DNA from: an uncultured Clostridium sp.
GTDB taxonomy: Bacteria > Bacillota > Clostridia > Lachnospirales > Lachnospiraceae
Assembly (NCBI GenBank): GCA_900539185.1
Contig: UQBG01000020.1
Location: forward strand, 1 to 39,066
Direction of reading: 5' to 3'
Length of the DNA: 39,066 bases
Positions 14,721 through 22,385 of this stretch are shown here, in pieces. Numbering within the stretch: the stretch's first letter is position 1; each line of letters starts with the position of its first letter. Made by a program: the position numbers and the translations under genes. Under the pieces are notes generated by a model, which ran no database searches, was not told the DNA's origin, and saw nothing but the letters and a program-made list of their open reading frames with translations.

Positions 14721-16087
14721 AAAGTATTATATTTTTGGTAATCGCAGCCCTCATCGTCATGCACTTTGACATCGCGCTGAAGGGACTCTTTTCCCTGATC
14801 GGCTTCATGTCGCCGATGATTCTGGGCTTCGCTATCGCTTTTGTTATCAATATTATTCTGGTACGTCTGGAACGGATCTACTTTCCTCATGCCAAGAATC
14901 GTTTTCTGATCAAAAGCCGTCGTCCGGTCTGTATCATCCTGTCTCTGTTAATCATTCTGGCTGCTATCGCCTTCGTCATCGCTATGGTTATCCCGGAGCT
15001 GATCAATGCATTTTCTCTCCTGTCTAAGGAGATCATCGAATCCTATGATACTATTCTGGAAAAAGCTGCGACCTTTGTGAACCGGATCCCGCCACTGAAA
15101 CAGTGGCTGTTTACAAACTTTGAAATCGACCTTGCTCATCCGACCGATATCGACTGGGAAAGCTTCTTCGAAAAGGTCGTTACCATGATCATCGGTACGG
15201 ACGGAGCCGGACAGGTCGGATCCATCATGGACTCTACCGTGAACTTAGCTTCCAGCATCGGAAGCGGTGTTGTCCGCTTCTTTATCGCTCTGGTCTTCGG
15301 TATCTATGCTCTGGCTTCCAAGGAAAAGCTCAGCCGTCAGGTAAAACAGCTTGTATATGCCTATCTGAAGCCCCGGACCGCAGACCGGATCTATCATATC
15401 TGCAATGTAGCAAATGAAACCTTCTCGAACTTTATCGTAGGACAGTGTACCGAAGCAATGATCCTGGGTGTTCTCTGTATCATCGGTATGTCTATCTTCC
15501 GCTTCCCGTATGCAGTCATGGTCGGAACTCTGGTCGGTGCAACCGCTCTCCTGCCCATCATCGGTGCCTATCTGGGTGCCATCGTCGGTGCCATCATGGT
15601 ATTGACGCAGAGCGGGCCCCTGCAGATGCTTCTGTTCGTCGTATTTATTATCGTCTTACAACAGATCGAAGGCAATCTGATCTATCCAAAGGTCGTAGGC
15701 TCTTCTGTCGGACTTCCCGGCATCTGGGTTCTGGCTGCGGTAACGATCGGCGGCAGCCTAAACGGTATCTTCGGTATGCTGATCGGTGTTCCGCTGGCAG
15801 CTACGATCTATCGTCTGCTCCGGGAGGACAGCCAGAAACGTCTGGTAAAGAAGAAGGGGCGAAACCTGAATATCCCGGATGGTCTGATCAACCAGAAGGC
15901 CAATATTCTAAAAGAGACAGAAAAAGAAAAGGAACAAACCCCTGAAGAGTCTGTTCCTTCGGAACCGAAACATCCGATCGATACGATCAACAGTGCAATG
16001 GACGAGATCGTAACTGCGTTGCAGCCGGATGATACGGAACATGAATCCGATTCAAATGATTCGGAGCATCCTAATTTGCAGCCTTAA
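14687..16087 (+). CDS. AI-2E family transporter (PerM/YdiK-type permease)
   Basis: A 466-residue membrane protein with the topology of the UPF0118/AI-2E exporter family: paired helices near the N-terminus (about residues 12-32 and 34-58), a helix at about 80-105, a long soluble loop, and a C-terminal block of helices with the family's TEAMILGVLCIIGMSIFRFPYA, LVGATALLPIIGAYLGAIVGA, and QQIEGNLIYPKVVGSSVGLPG motifs. A hydrophilic charged tail (about 400-466) is cytoplasmic. Members include TqsA and Na+/H+-antiporter-like proteins, so the substrate is open. AAAGGA precedes the ATG. Its 3' end overlaps the convergent potD end by 17 bp. It lies within the cotJC-intervening element. Confidence 0.9.
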   Translation: MERKDLERTILKSIIFLVIAALIVMHFDIALKGLFSLIGFMSPMILGFAIAFVINIILVRLERIYFPHAKNRFLIKSRRPVCIILSLLIILAAIAFVIAMVIPELINAFSLLSKEIIESYDTILEKAATFVNRIPPLKQWLFTNFEIDLAHPTDIDWESFFEKVVTMIIGTDGAGQVGSIMDSTVNLASSIGSGVVRFFIALVFGIYALASKEKLSRQVKQLVYAYLKPRTADRIYHICNVANETFSNFIVGQCTEAMILGVLCIIGMSIFRFPYAVMVGTLVGATALLPIIGAYLGAIVGAIMVLTQSGPLQMLLFVVFIIVLQQIEGNLIYPKVVGSSVGLPGIWVLAAVTIGGSLNGIFGMLIGVPLAATIYRLLREDSQKRLVKKKGRNLNIPDGLINQKANILKETEKEKEQTPEESVPSEPKHPIDTINSAMDEIVTALQPDDTEHESDSNDSEHPNLQP

Positions 16088-17132
16088 CCTTTGTCCACAG
16101 CTCTGCAAAGTACTCCTTTGTCTCCTGCTCCTGATAGCGGAAGACTTCGTCATTCGCACCATCATTTCTCGGAAGATATGCGCTGATTCCGGCATAGTCC
16201 TCAGCCGCTGCCTTCTCCCGTGCTTCGATCACCGGTGATGTATAGCCCACCTCTCTGGTATTGGCATATGCATTTTCCGGATCCAGCATAAAGTTGATAT
16301 AATCATGTGCTAACTGTGTCTGTGTACAATCCTTTGTAATCACCATGGCATCCTGCCAGATATTCGTACCCTCTTCCGGTGCGGAATACTCCAGATCTTC
16401 ATTCTCTGACATGATATAGGATGCATCGCCGGAATACACAACAGCGATCGCCTTATTTCCGGAGATCATATTGTCGATCACATCATCTCCCGCATACACC
16501 GGTGATACTGTATTTCTCTGCTCGATCAGCCAGTTATAGGCCTCATCGATCTCTGCCTTATCGGTGGTATTCATAGAATAGCCGAGTGCCTTCAGTGCAA
16601 TCATGAAGGAATCTCTTTCTGAGTCATACATATAAATATTTCCGGCATACTTTTCGTTCCGCAGAAGTTCCCAGCCCGCCTGCACATCTGCCTCATCTAC
16701 AACCGTCGTATCATACAGGAATCCAACCGTACCATAGAAGAACGGAACGGAATAGGTATTATCCGGGTCAAACTCTCTTCCCATAACCTCTGGATCCAGT
16801 CCATCAGCATTCGGGATCAGCGACCAGTCGATCGGCTGCAGTTCATCCTCCTTTACCAGACGCTCGATCATATAGTCGGAAGGCACCAGTACATCATAGG
16901 TCTCTCCGCTCTGTATCTTTGTATACATGGACTCATTGGAATCAAAGGTCTCATAAACCACCTTGCAGTTATATTCCTTCTCGAACTTACTCAGCAGGCT
17001 GGTATCAATATACTCTCCCCAGCTATACACCTTCAGTGTCGGCTTGCTACTGCCTCCGCAGCCACTCAGCATACCTGCAAGCAGGGACATACCCGCTACC
17101 ATTGCCATAACCTTCTTCCATGTCTTTTTCAT
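16071..17132 (-). CDS. potD: Spermidine/putrescine ABC transporter substrate-binding lipoprotein
   Basis: The 353-residue protein has a lipoprotein signal (MKKTWKK, hydrophobic stretch, lipobox LLAGMLSGC with Cys at about residue 25), then the PotD opening LKVYSWGEYIDTSLLSKFEKEYNC and characteristic segments YDVLVPSDYMIERLVKE, DPDNTYSVPFFYGTVGFLYD and AHDYINFMLDPENA. PotD binds polyamines outside the membrane and delivers them to PotBC. It is the last gene of potABCD, 31 bp after potC. The convergent permease overlaps its final codons by 17 bp. Confidence 0.95.
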   Translation of the reverse strand: MKKTWKKVMAMVAGMSLLAGMLSGCGGSSKPTLKVYSWGEYIDTSLLSKFEKEYNCKVVYETFDSNESMYTKIQSGETYDVLVPSDYMIERLVKEDELQPIDWSLIPNADGLDPEVMGREFDPDNTYSVPFFYGTVGFLYDTTVVDEADVQAGWELLRNEKYAGNIYMYDSERDSFMIALKALGYSMNTTDKAEIDEAYNWLIEQRNTVSPVYAGDDVIDNMISGNKAIAVVYSGDASYIMSENEDLEYSAPEEGTNIWQDAMVITKDCTQTQLAHDYINFMLDPENAYANTREVGYTSPVIEAREKAAAEDYAGISAYLPRNDGANDEVFRYQEQETKEYFAELWTKVKAAN

Positions 17133-17163
17133 CCTTTTTTCCTCCTAATCAGATATCTCTCGT

Positions 17164-17997
17164 TTACAGTTCACCGGCTTCTGCCTGAAGTGCCTGTTCT
17201 GCTAACCGGGCTCTTCGATCGCGATTCTTTCGAACCAGAATCGGAATCACATTGATCAGAACCAGGGTAATCACTATGACTAAAATTACAATCGTTGACA
17301 ATGCGTTGATCGTCGGATTCGTCCGCTTTGTCATGTTATATACAATAATTGAAATATTGGATACACCATTTCCCGTTACGAAGTAGGATATCACAAAATC
17401 GTCAAAGGACATGGTAAACGCCAGCAGTACACCGGCATAGATGCCCTCCTTCAGCATCGGCAGTATCACCTTCGTAAGTGCCTGAAACGGGGTAGCCCCC
17501 AGATCCATCGCCGCATTTGCCAGATTTGGATCCATGTTCCGAACCTTCGGATACACACTGGTGATCACATACGGCGTACAGAATGCGATATGTGCCAGCA
17601 GCATGGTCACATAGCCCTTCTCCAAATGCAGAGATGAGAACAATATCATCAGTCCGATCGCCGTTACGATATCCGGGTTCATGATCGGCACATTGTTTAC
17701 GTTAATAATCAGTTCCTTTATCACCTTACGCGACTTCGATAACCCGATCGCGGTCAGGGTTCCAAGGATCGTTGAGATCGCAGTCGCCAACAGTGCTATG
17801 GTAATGGACACATAAACGGCGTTCATGATCTCTCCGTTTGAGAACAGATTCTCGTACCAGCGAAGCGAGAAGCTCTCAAACCGTGTCAATGACTTTGATG
17901 AATTGAAGGAATAGATCATCGTCACAACGATCGGAAGATAAAAGAACAGGAAACATAGGATAATGTATAGGATCGCTCCCACTTTCTTCTTTTTCAT
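17164..17997 (-). CDS. potC: Spermidine/putrescine ABC transporter permease PotC
   Basis: A 277-residue inner-membrane permease with six hydrophobic helices and the EAA-loop NAAMDLGATPFQALTKVILPMLKEGI, which contacts the ATPase PotA. The opening (ILCFLFFYLPIVVTMIYSFNSSKS) and the segment SFDDFVISYFVTGNG are typical of PotC. GGAGGAG overlaps the end of potB, and only three bases separate the genes, so expression is coupled. The C-tail is basic. It forms the channel with PotB. Confidence 0.95.
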   Translation of the reverse strand: MKKKKVGAILYIILCFLFFYLPIVVTMIYSFNSSKSLTRFESFSLRWYENLFSNGEIMNAVYVSITIALLATAISTILGTLTAIGLSKSRKVIKELIINVNNVPIMNPDIVTAIGLMILFSSLHLEKGYVTMLLAHIAFCTPYVITSVYPKVRNMDPNLANAAMDLGATPFQALTKVILPMLKEGIYAGVLLAFTMSFDDFVISYFVTGNGVSNISIIVYNMTKRTNPTINALSTIVILVIVITLVLINVIPILVRKNRDRRARLAEQALQAEAGEL

Positions 17998-18000
17998 TCG

Positions 18001-18828
18001 CTACTCCTCCTCTGATTCGTCCCGGTCGATCCGCTTCATAGACGTAATCGCAATCAGGATAATAAACGCCAGAATCACGGATATGGCACTTCCAAAGTTC
18101 CAGTCTCCAACGGATATGAACTGATTCTCGATCAGATTTCCGATCAGCATATACTGTCCGCCTCCCAGAAGCTTCGGGATGACGAAGGTGGAAATCGATA
18201 ACAGAAAGGTCATGATCACACCATTTAACACACCCGGAATCGACAGCTTGAAGGTCACCCGCCAGAAGGTCTGGAACCGATTTGCTCCCAGATCCATCGC
18301 TGCCTCATGCAGAGACGGATCGATCTTGCACAGGGAGGTATGGATCGGTATTACCATGAACGGAAGCAGATCACTGACCAGCCCGAGTACCACTGCAAAG
18401 TCTGTATACATCATTGTAACCGGTGGGATTCCAAAAAATCCAAGAACCGTATTAATGATACCATTGTCTGATAACAGGCAGATCCATGCATAAGTCCGCA
18501 GCAGGGTGTTGATCCACATCGGAATCGTGACAAACAGGATCAGCAGGCTCTGCACCTTCTCATTAAAGAAAGTAATAAAATACGCAAGCAGATATCCGGC
18601 CACCAGGCAGATTCCTACCGACAGCAAACCTAACTGAAAGGACTTCACAAAGACTGCCATGTAGATCGGCTCGGTCATACGCTTGAAGTTATCAAAGGTA
18701 AACTGGATATTCACCAGATCATTGCCACCGGTTGTAACCGAGTACAGCACGATGAGCAGCAGCGGCACGATGATCATTACCAGTGCCCATACCATATATG
18801 GTCGTATCAGTTTGACAAAATGCTTCAT
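18001..18828 (-). CDS. potB: Spermidine/putrescine ABC transporter permease PotB
   Basis: The start is set at ATG 18828 (MKHFVKLIRPYMVW), with GGGAGG 6 nt upstream and a four-base ATGA overlap with the potA stop; the longer ORF from 18849 has no such site. The 275-residue product has six membrane helices and the EAA-loop EAAMDLGANRFQTFWRVTFKLSIPG. It partners with PotC. The segment TIPMWINTLLRTYAWICLL is characteristic of PotB/H-type permeases. Confidence 0.95.
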   Translation of the reverse strand: MKHFVKLIRPYMVWALVMIIVPLLLIVLYSVTTGGNDLVNIQFTFDNFKRMTEPIYMAVFVKSFQLGLLSVGICLVAGYLLAYFITFFNEKVQSLLILFVTIPMWINTLLRTYAWICLLSDNGIINTVLGFFGIPPVTMMYTDFAVVLGLVSDLLPFMVIPIHTSLCKIDPSLHEAAMDLGANRFQTFWRVTFKLSIPGVLNGVIMTFLLSISTFVIPKLLGGGQYMLIGNLIENQFISVGDWNFGSAISVILAFIILIAITSMKRIDRDESEEE

Positions 18829-19886
18829 TTGCTGCCTCCCTGTTCCCAATCCATACGATACATAACATGAATATCATCCGGGCCGAAGGTCAGACCAACC
18901 TGCTTTCCAACCTCGAAATAATCTGTCGTATGAATCATATAATCCCGTTTTTCCGTTTCTACTATAATCTCATGGTGGACTCCCTTGAATATAATGGACT
19001 TTACCACACCATGGAGCTTCGCCTGCTCCGGCTCTACGATATCGATATCCTCCGGCCGGATCACAACCTCAACCGCTTCATTCTTCTTAAATCCCTTATC
19101 GACACAGTCAAACTCATATCCATCAAAGGCTACCAGCAGATCGTCTAGCATGCATGCTTCGATAATATTCGACTCTCCGATAAAGTTCGCTACAAATCGG
19201 TTCTCCGGTTCATTATAGATATCCTCCGGTGTCCCTACCTGTTGGATAATGCCCTCATGCATAACCACTACGGTATCCGACATCGAAAGTGCTTCTTCCT
19301 GATCGTGCGTAACGAAAATGAAGGTAATGCCGACCTCCTTCTGAATCTTCTTCAGCTCTACCTGCATCTCCTTCCGCAGCTTTGCATCCAGAGCTCCCAG
19401 CGGCTCATCCAGCAAAAGAACCTTCGGTTCATTTACCAGTGCCCGTGCGATCGCTACCCGCTGCTGCTGACCACCGGACAGTTTCGTTACATCCCGCTTA
19501 TCAAAGCCCTCCAGACCTACCAGCTTCAGTGTCTTTTTCACCTTATGCTCGATCAGGCTCTTATCCATCTTCTTGATCTTCAGGCCAAAGGCGACATTGT
19601 CATATACATTCAAAAACGGAAACAATGCATACTTCTGAAAGACGGTATTGACCTCACGCTTATATGGCGGAATCTTCGAGATATCGACTCCGTCAAACAG
19701 AACTTCTCCGCTGCTCGGCTCGTCAAATCCGGCGATGATCCGCAGTGTCGTTGTCTTTCCGCAGCCGGAAGGACCTAACAGAGTCAGGAACTCATTTTCA
19801 TGGATATTCAGATCAATGCCCTTCAGCACCTGCTGATCGTCAAAGTTCTTCGTTAATCCCTTTAATTCGATTAATACATTGCTCAT
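18825..19886 (-). CDS. potA: Spermidine/putrescine ABC transporter ATPase PotA
   Basis: The 353-residue ATPase has Walker A GPSGCGKTT (residues 38-46), Q-loop NTVFQKYALFP, signature LSGGQQQRVAIARAL, Walker B VLLLDEPLGALD and switch His in FVTHDQEEALS. The C-terminal third is the TOBE/regulatory domain of the MalK/PotA type (VVIRPEDIDI). It energises polyamine import through PotBC. It is first of the four transport genes, 26 bp after the XRE-cupin regulator gene. Confidence 0.97.
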   Translation of the reverse strand: MSNVLIELKGLTKNFDDQQVLKGIDLNIHENEFLTLLGPSGCGKTTTLRIIAGFDEPSSGEVLFDGVDISKIPPYKREVNTVFQKYALFPFLNVYDNVAFGLKIKKMDKSLIEHKVKKTLKLVGLEGFDKRDVTKLSGGQQQRVAIARALVNEPKVLLLDEPLGALDAKLRKEMQVELKKIQKEVGITFIFVTHDQEEALSMSDTVVVMHEGIIQQVGTPEDIYNEPENRFVANFIGESNIIEACMLDDLLVAFDGYEFDCVDKGFKKNEAVEVVIRPEDIDIVEPEQAKLHGVVKSIIFKGVHHEIIVETEKRDYMIHTTDYFEVGKQVGLTFGPDDIHVMYRMDWEQGGSK

Positions 19887-19912
19887 AATCTGCCTCCTCG
19901 TTTATCGATCTG

Positions 19913-20446
19913 TTAAAAGCTCGGCGGGGTGGATACCCATAACAGCACCGCTCCCTGCTTCGACGTAATATAGTGCTTCTGTGCCGGCGTAAAGTAGAAG
20001 GACTCCTCCTTCTTTGCCTTGAATATCTGTGTACCAATGTGGATCTCCACACTGCCCTTTAAGACATAACCGAACTCCTCTCCCTCATGCGGGTTATCCG
20101 GGTAGGTCGAGCCGCCGGCCTCGATCGTCACCAGAATCGGCTCCATCATGTTCTTCTGTGCATTCGGAATGATCCACTCGATCGTATTCTTCAGCTCTGC
20201 ATCTGTCTTTTCAAAAAAGTCACCCTTACGGAACACAATCTGTGTATCCTCGGAATCATTGAAAAATGTCTTCAGATCCGTTCCCAGACACTGCAAAATA
20301 TCCACCAGCGTCGCTATGGATGGGGAGGTCAGATCCCGTTCCACCTGAGATATGAAGCCCTTCGACAGTTCTGCTCGATCTGCCAGTTCTTCCTGCGTCA
20401 GCCCCTTCTGCGTCCGTAATGCCTTGATTTTCTTACCTATTTCCAT
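19913..20446 (-). CDS. XRE-family regulator with C-terminal cupin domain, probable pot operon repressor
   Basis: From ATG 20446 (MEIGKKIKALRTQKGLTQEE) the protein is 177 residues. An HTH of the Cro/C1 type spans residues about 4-60 (LTQEELADRAELSKGFISQVER), and a cupin spans about 105-175 (HEGEEFGYVLKGSVEIHIG, the metal/ligand-binding barrel). This HTH-cupin layout is that of PuuR-like polyamine regulators, which commonly sit in front of potABCD. The upstream extension of the ORF to 20527 overlaps promoter and operator and is not coding. I infer that it senses a polyamine and controls its own operon. Confidence 0.92.
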   Translation of the reverse strand: MEIGKKIKALRTQKGLTQEELADRAELSKGFISQVERDLTSPSIATLVDILQCLGTDLKTFFNDSEDTQIVFRKGDFFEKTDAELKNTIEWIIPNAQKNMMEPILVTIEAGGSTYPDNPHEGEEFGYVLKGSVEIHIGTQIFKAKKEESFYFTPAQKHYITSKQGAVLLWVSTPPSF

Positions 20447-20468
20447 CTCATTTACCTGTTTCTTAATT

Positions 20469-20508
20469 CTAAACTCTAAGTTTAGTTTTGCTAAACTCAA
20501 CAAGTCAA
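20469..20508 (-). promoter_or_regulatory. Promoter and operator of the XRE-potABCD operon
   Basis: On the minus strand -35 TTGACT (20503-20508) and -10 TAAACT (20479-20484) are 18 bp apart. They overlap a palindrome GTTTAG-N5-CTAAAC (20480-20496), and the octamer CTAAACTC occurs at 20469-20476 and 20491-20498, 22 bp apart. Symmetric sites lying on a promoter in front of an XRE gene indicate an autoregulatory operator. Confidence 0.6.
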
Positions 20509-20558
20509 TTATACATAGTTTTAGCATAAGGTCAATAGGTATTTTAAAATTTTTTCAG

Positions 20559-20567
20559 CATAGATTA
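20559..20567 (+). promoter_or_regulatory. Possible sporulation-type -10 for the recombinase gene
   Basis: CATAGATTA fits the sigma-K -10 consensus CATAnnnTA and lies 28 bp before the recombinase ATG, leaving a plausible leader. No AC-type -35 is present at 16 bp, and no sigma-A promoter is evident in the gap either. Weak evidence. Confidence 0.25.
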
Positions 20568-20595
20568 ATAAGAATCCGTTACAAGGAGTATTTCT

Positions 20596-21849
20596 ATGGT
20601 GATTGCCGCCGCTTATATCCGAGTCTCTACCGATGACCAGACTGAGTACTCGCCGGAGAGTCAGCGGAAGCGTCTGCTGGACTATGCCCGTTGCCACGAT
20701 ATGCAGATCCCGGAGGACTATATCTTTCTGGATGAAGGGATCAGTGGCCGAAATGCAAGAAAGCGTCCCGCATTCCAGCGGATGATCGCTCTCGCAAAAA
20801 CGAGGCATGCCTTTCAGGTCATTCTGGTCTGGAAGTTCTCCCGCTTCGCCCGTAACCGTCAGGACAGTATCTTCTATAAATCCCTGCTGCGAAAGGACTG
20901 CGGCATCGACGTCATCTCTATCACAGAGCCGCTGTCTCAGGATCCCACTTCGATCCTGATGGAAGCACTCTTAGAGGCTATGGACGAATACTACTCGATC
21001 AATCTGGCACAGGAGGTAAAACGTGGTTTACAGGAACGATTCTCCCGCGGTAAACCGATCTGCTCTCCTCCCTTTGGCTACCGGCTGTGTGCAGATGCCT
21101 TCGAACCACATCCGGAGCAGGCCGCATGGGTGCAATATATGTATCAGGCCTATGCCGACGGACAGTCCCTAACACATATCGCTGAATATCTGGAGGATCA
21201 TCGAATCCGCACGAATCGCGGCAATCCGTTTCACTCCCGCAGTATCAACTATATCCTGTTGAATCCGGTCTACAAAGGAACGCTCCGAAAGTGTACCGCC
21301 CCGGCTTCGATCTATGACCGCTACTACCAAAGCTCTCCCATGAGCTACGTCGATCATGCCCATCCGCCTCTGGTCAGTCCTGCCCTTTGGCAGCAGGTAC
21401 AGCTCCGCTGGCAGGCGGAGCATACAAGTCCATCCACACAGCAAAGGCTCTCTGCCTGTCCGGCAGACAAAGCATCGGTTCCCGGTCAACAGCAGCCGAT
21501 CGGAAATCCATATTTTCTAAAAGGTGTCCTTTACTGCAAGTGCTGTGGATCCGCTCTCATCCAGATCAAAAAAGGGGATGCCTTCCAATGCAGCGGCTAT
21601 AATCACGGGCATTGTAAGCAGTCGCAGTACATTCGGCGAACCGAACTGGAAGCCCACATCTACCGGAGTGCGGCTCCCTATCTATCGGAAGCCGCTCTTA
21701 CCCGCCTACAGGATACCTCGCTGTCGGCGGCAGAACGCAACCAAATCCTGCTTGTCCACGGTCTCTCCTTCCGATATACCGACCATCAGGTGGTCCCGAT
21801 GGTGAATCCGGTGCCGCCATGCGATATCTGTCGCAGCGATATTCCATGA
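20596..21849 (+). CDS. Serine recombinase at the right end of the cotJC element
   Basis: The 417-residue protein has a resolvase catalytic domain (about residues 1-145; AAAYIRVSTDDQ with nucleophile Ser11, then YARCHD, GISGRNARKRPAFQRM, KFSRFARNRQDS), a Recombinase domain (about 150-265; GKPICSPPFGYRL, LNPVYKGTLRK), and a zinc-ribbon (about 310-345; LYCKCCGSAL and CSGYNHGHC with four Cys). The long coiled-coil insertion of many large serine integrases is not evident, so it is shorter than SpoIVCA-type enzymes. AAGGAG lies 7 nt before the ATG. Its last 18 or so codons lie beyond the right junction and are shared, in another frame, with cotJC, so excision would change its C-terminus. It presumably catalyses excision of the element. 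Confidence 0.93.
   Translation: MVIAAAYIRVSTDDQTEYSPESQRKRLLDYARCHDMQIPEDYIFLDEGISGRNARKRPAFQRMIALAKTRHAFQVILVWKFSRFARNRQDSIFYKSLLRKDCGIDVISITEPLSQDPTSILMEALLEAMDEYYSINLAQEVKRGLQERFSRGKPICSPPFGYRLCADAFEPHPEQAAWVQYMYQAYADGQSLTHIAEYLEDHRIRTNRGNPFHSRSINYILLNPVYKGTLRKCTAPASIYDRYYQSSPMSYVDHAHPPLVSPALWQQVQLRWQAEHTSPSTQQRLSACPADKASVPGQQQPIGNPYFLKGVLYCKCCGSALIQIKKGDAFQCSGYNHGHCKQSQYIRRTELEAHIYRSAAPYLSEAALTRLQDTSLSAAERNQILLVHGLSFRYTDHQVVPMVNPVPPCDICRSDIP
21789..21802 (+). other. Right junction (att) of the cotJC-intervening element
   Basis: GGTGGTCCCGATGG begins at a position equivalent to CotJC codon 30. The cotJC phase read across it is GGT GGT CCC GAT GGT GAA (GGPDGE), the family sequence following QY. 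In the predicted circular junction, CCAT and ATGG lie at symmetric distance (5 bp) on either side of the core GG, with ATATACCG and CGGATAT further out. Confidence 0.7.
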
Positions 21850-22340
21850 AAAATGCCAGAGTCGCAGGAGTACTCACCGACATTGCAACGGAGGAACTGG
21901 GGCATGGCGAAATGATCTGTGCCATCGTTCATCAGCTCACCCGGAATCTGTCTATGGATGAGATCGAACGCTCCGGCTTCGACAAATACTATACGGATCA
22001 TACTCTGGGCATCTGGCCGCAGGCAGCCGGCGGTGTACCGTTCAATGCCTGTGAATTCGCTGTAAAGGGAGATCCGATCACCGATCTTCATGAGGATATG
22101 GCAGCCGAACAGAAGGCTCGTACCACCTATGATAATCTGCTTCGGTTATGCAAGGACTCTCCGGATGTATCTGCGGTTCTGAAGTTCCTGCGTGCCAGAG
22201 AGGTCGTTCACTTCCAACGCTTCGGTGAAAGTCTGCGGATGGTACAGGATGATCTGGATGCAAAAGACTTCTATGCATTCAACCCTGACTTCGACACCTC
22301 CGCTCCTTGCGTGGATATGAAGAAAAACTGCGGTTGTTGA
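21795..22340 (+). pseudogene. cotJC: CotJC, C-terminal part of the split gene (Mn-catalase-like)
   Basis: This segment encodes CotJC from residue 32 to its end (PDGESGAAMRYLSQRYSM onward; 181 residues). Its ferritin-like four-helix core retains the dimetal ligands of manganese catalases: TDIATEELGHGEM (Glu, Glu-x-x-His) and, later, AEQKARTTYDNLL and REVVHFQRFG (Glu-x-x-His). The final Asp-Met-Lys-Lys-Asn-Cys-Gly-Cys is typical of CotJC. There is no promoter or ribosome-binding site in front: the first ATG (21819) has no Shine-Dalgarno, so it depends on excision of the element to be expressed. It overlaps the recombinase stop. CotJC is a coat protein proposed to have catalase-like activity. 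Confidence 0.93.
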
Positions 22341-22385
22341 CAAAGAAAAAGCATAGCGGCAAATGACCGCTATGCTTTTTCTTTG
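22341..22385 (+). terminator. Very strong bidirectional terminator after cotJC
   Basis: A perfect 19-bp stem (22341-22359 with 22367-22385), 7-nt loop, and T5CT3 within the right arm. It begins just after the cotJC stop and contains the 3' end of the convergent RelE-type gene. Confidence 0.9.

Larger units (their letters stand above)
14534..21793 (+). mobile_element. Skin-like intervening element inside cotJC (about 7.26 kb)
   Basis: Everything between CotJC codon 31 on the left and codon 32 on the right is foreign to cotJC: a 58-codon ORF, an AI-2E-family permease, potDCBA, an XRE-cupin regulator and a serine recombinase at the right end reading outward. Precise removal at the shared GG joins QYGG to PDGESGAAMRYL and restores a 212-residue CotJC. 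Elements of this kind (skin in sigK, SPbeta in spsM) are excised only in the mother cell, so the spore keeps them. Distance between equivalent bases of the two junctions is 7,255 bp. There are no phage structural genes, so it is not a recognisable prophage. Excision itself is inference. Confidence 0.85.

Noticed and set aside
14534..21793. Interpretation as an ordinary prophage or integrative conjugative element
   Set aside because: No capsid, tail, relaxase, replication or type IV secretion genes occur; only transport genes, a regulator and a recombinase.
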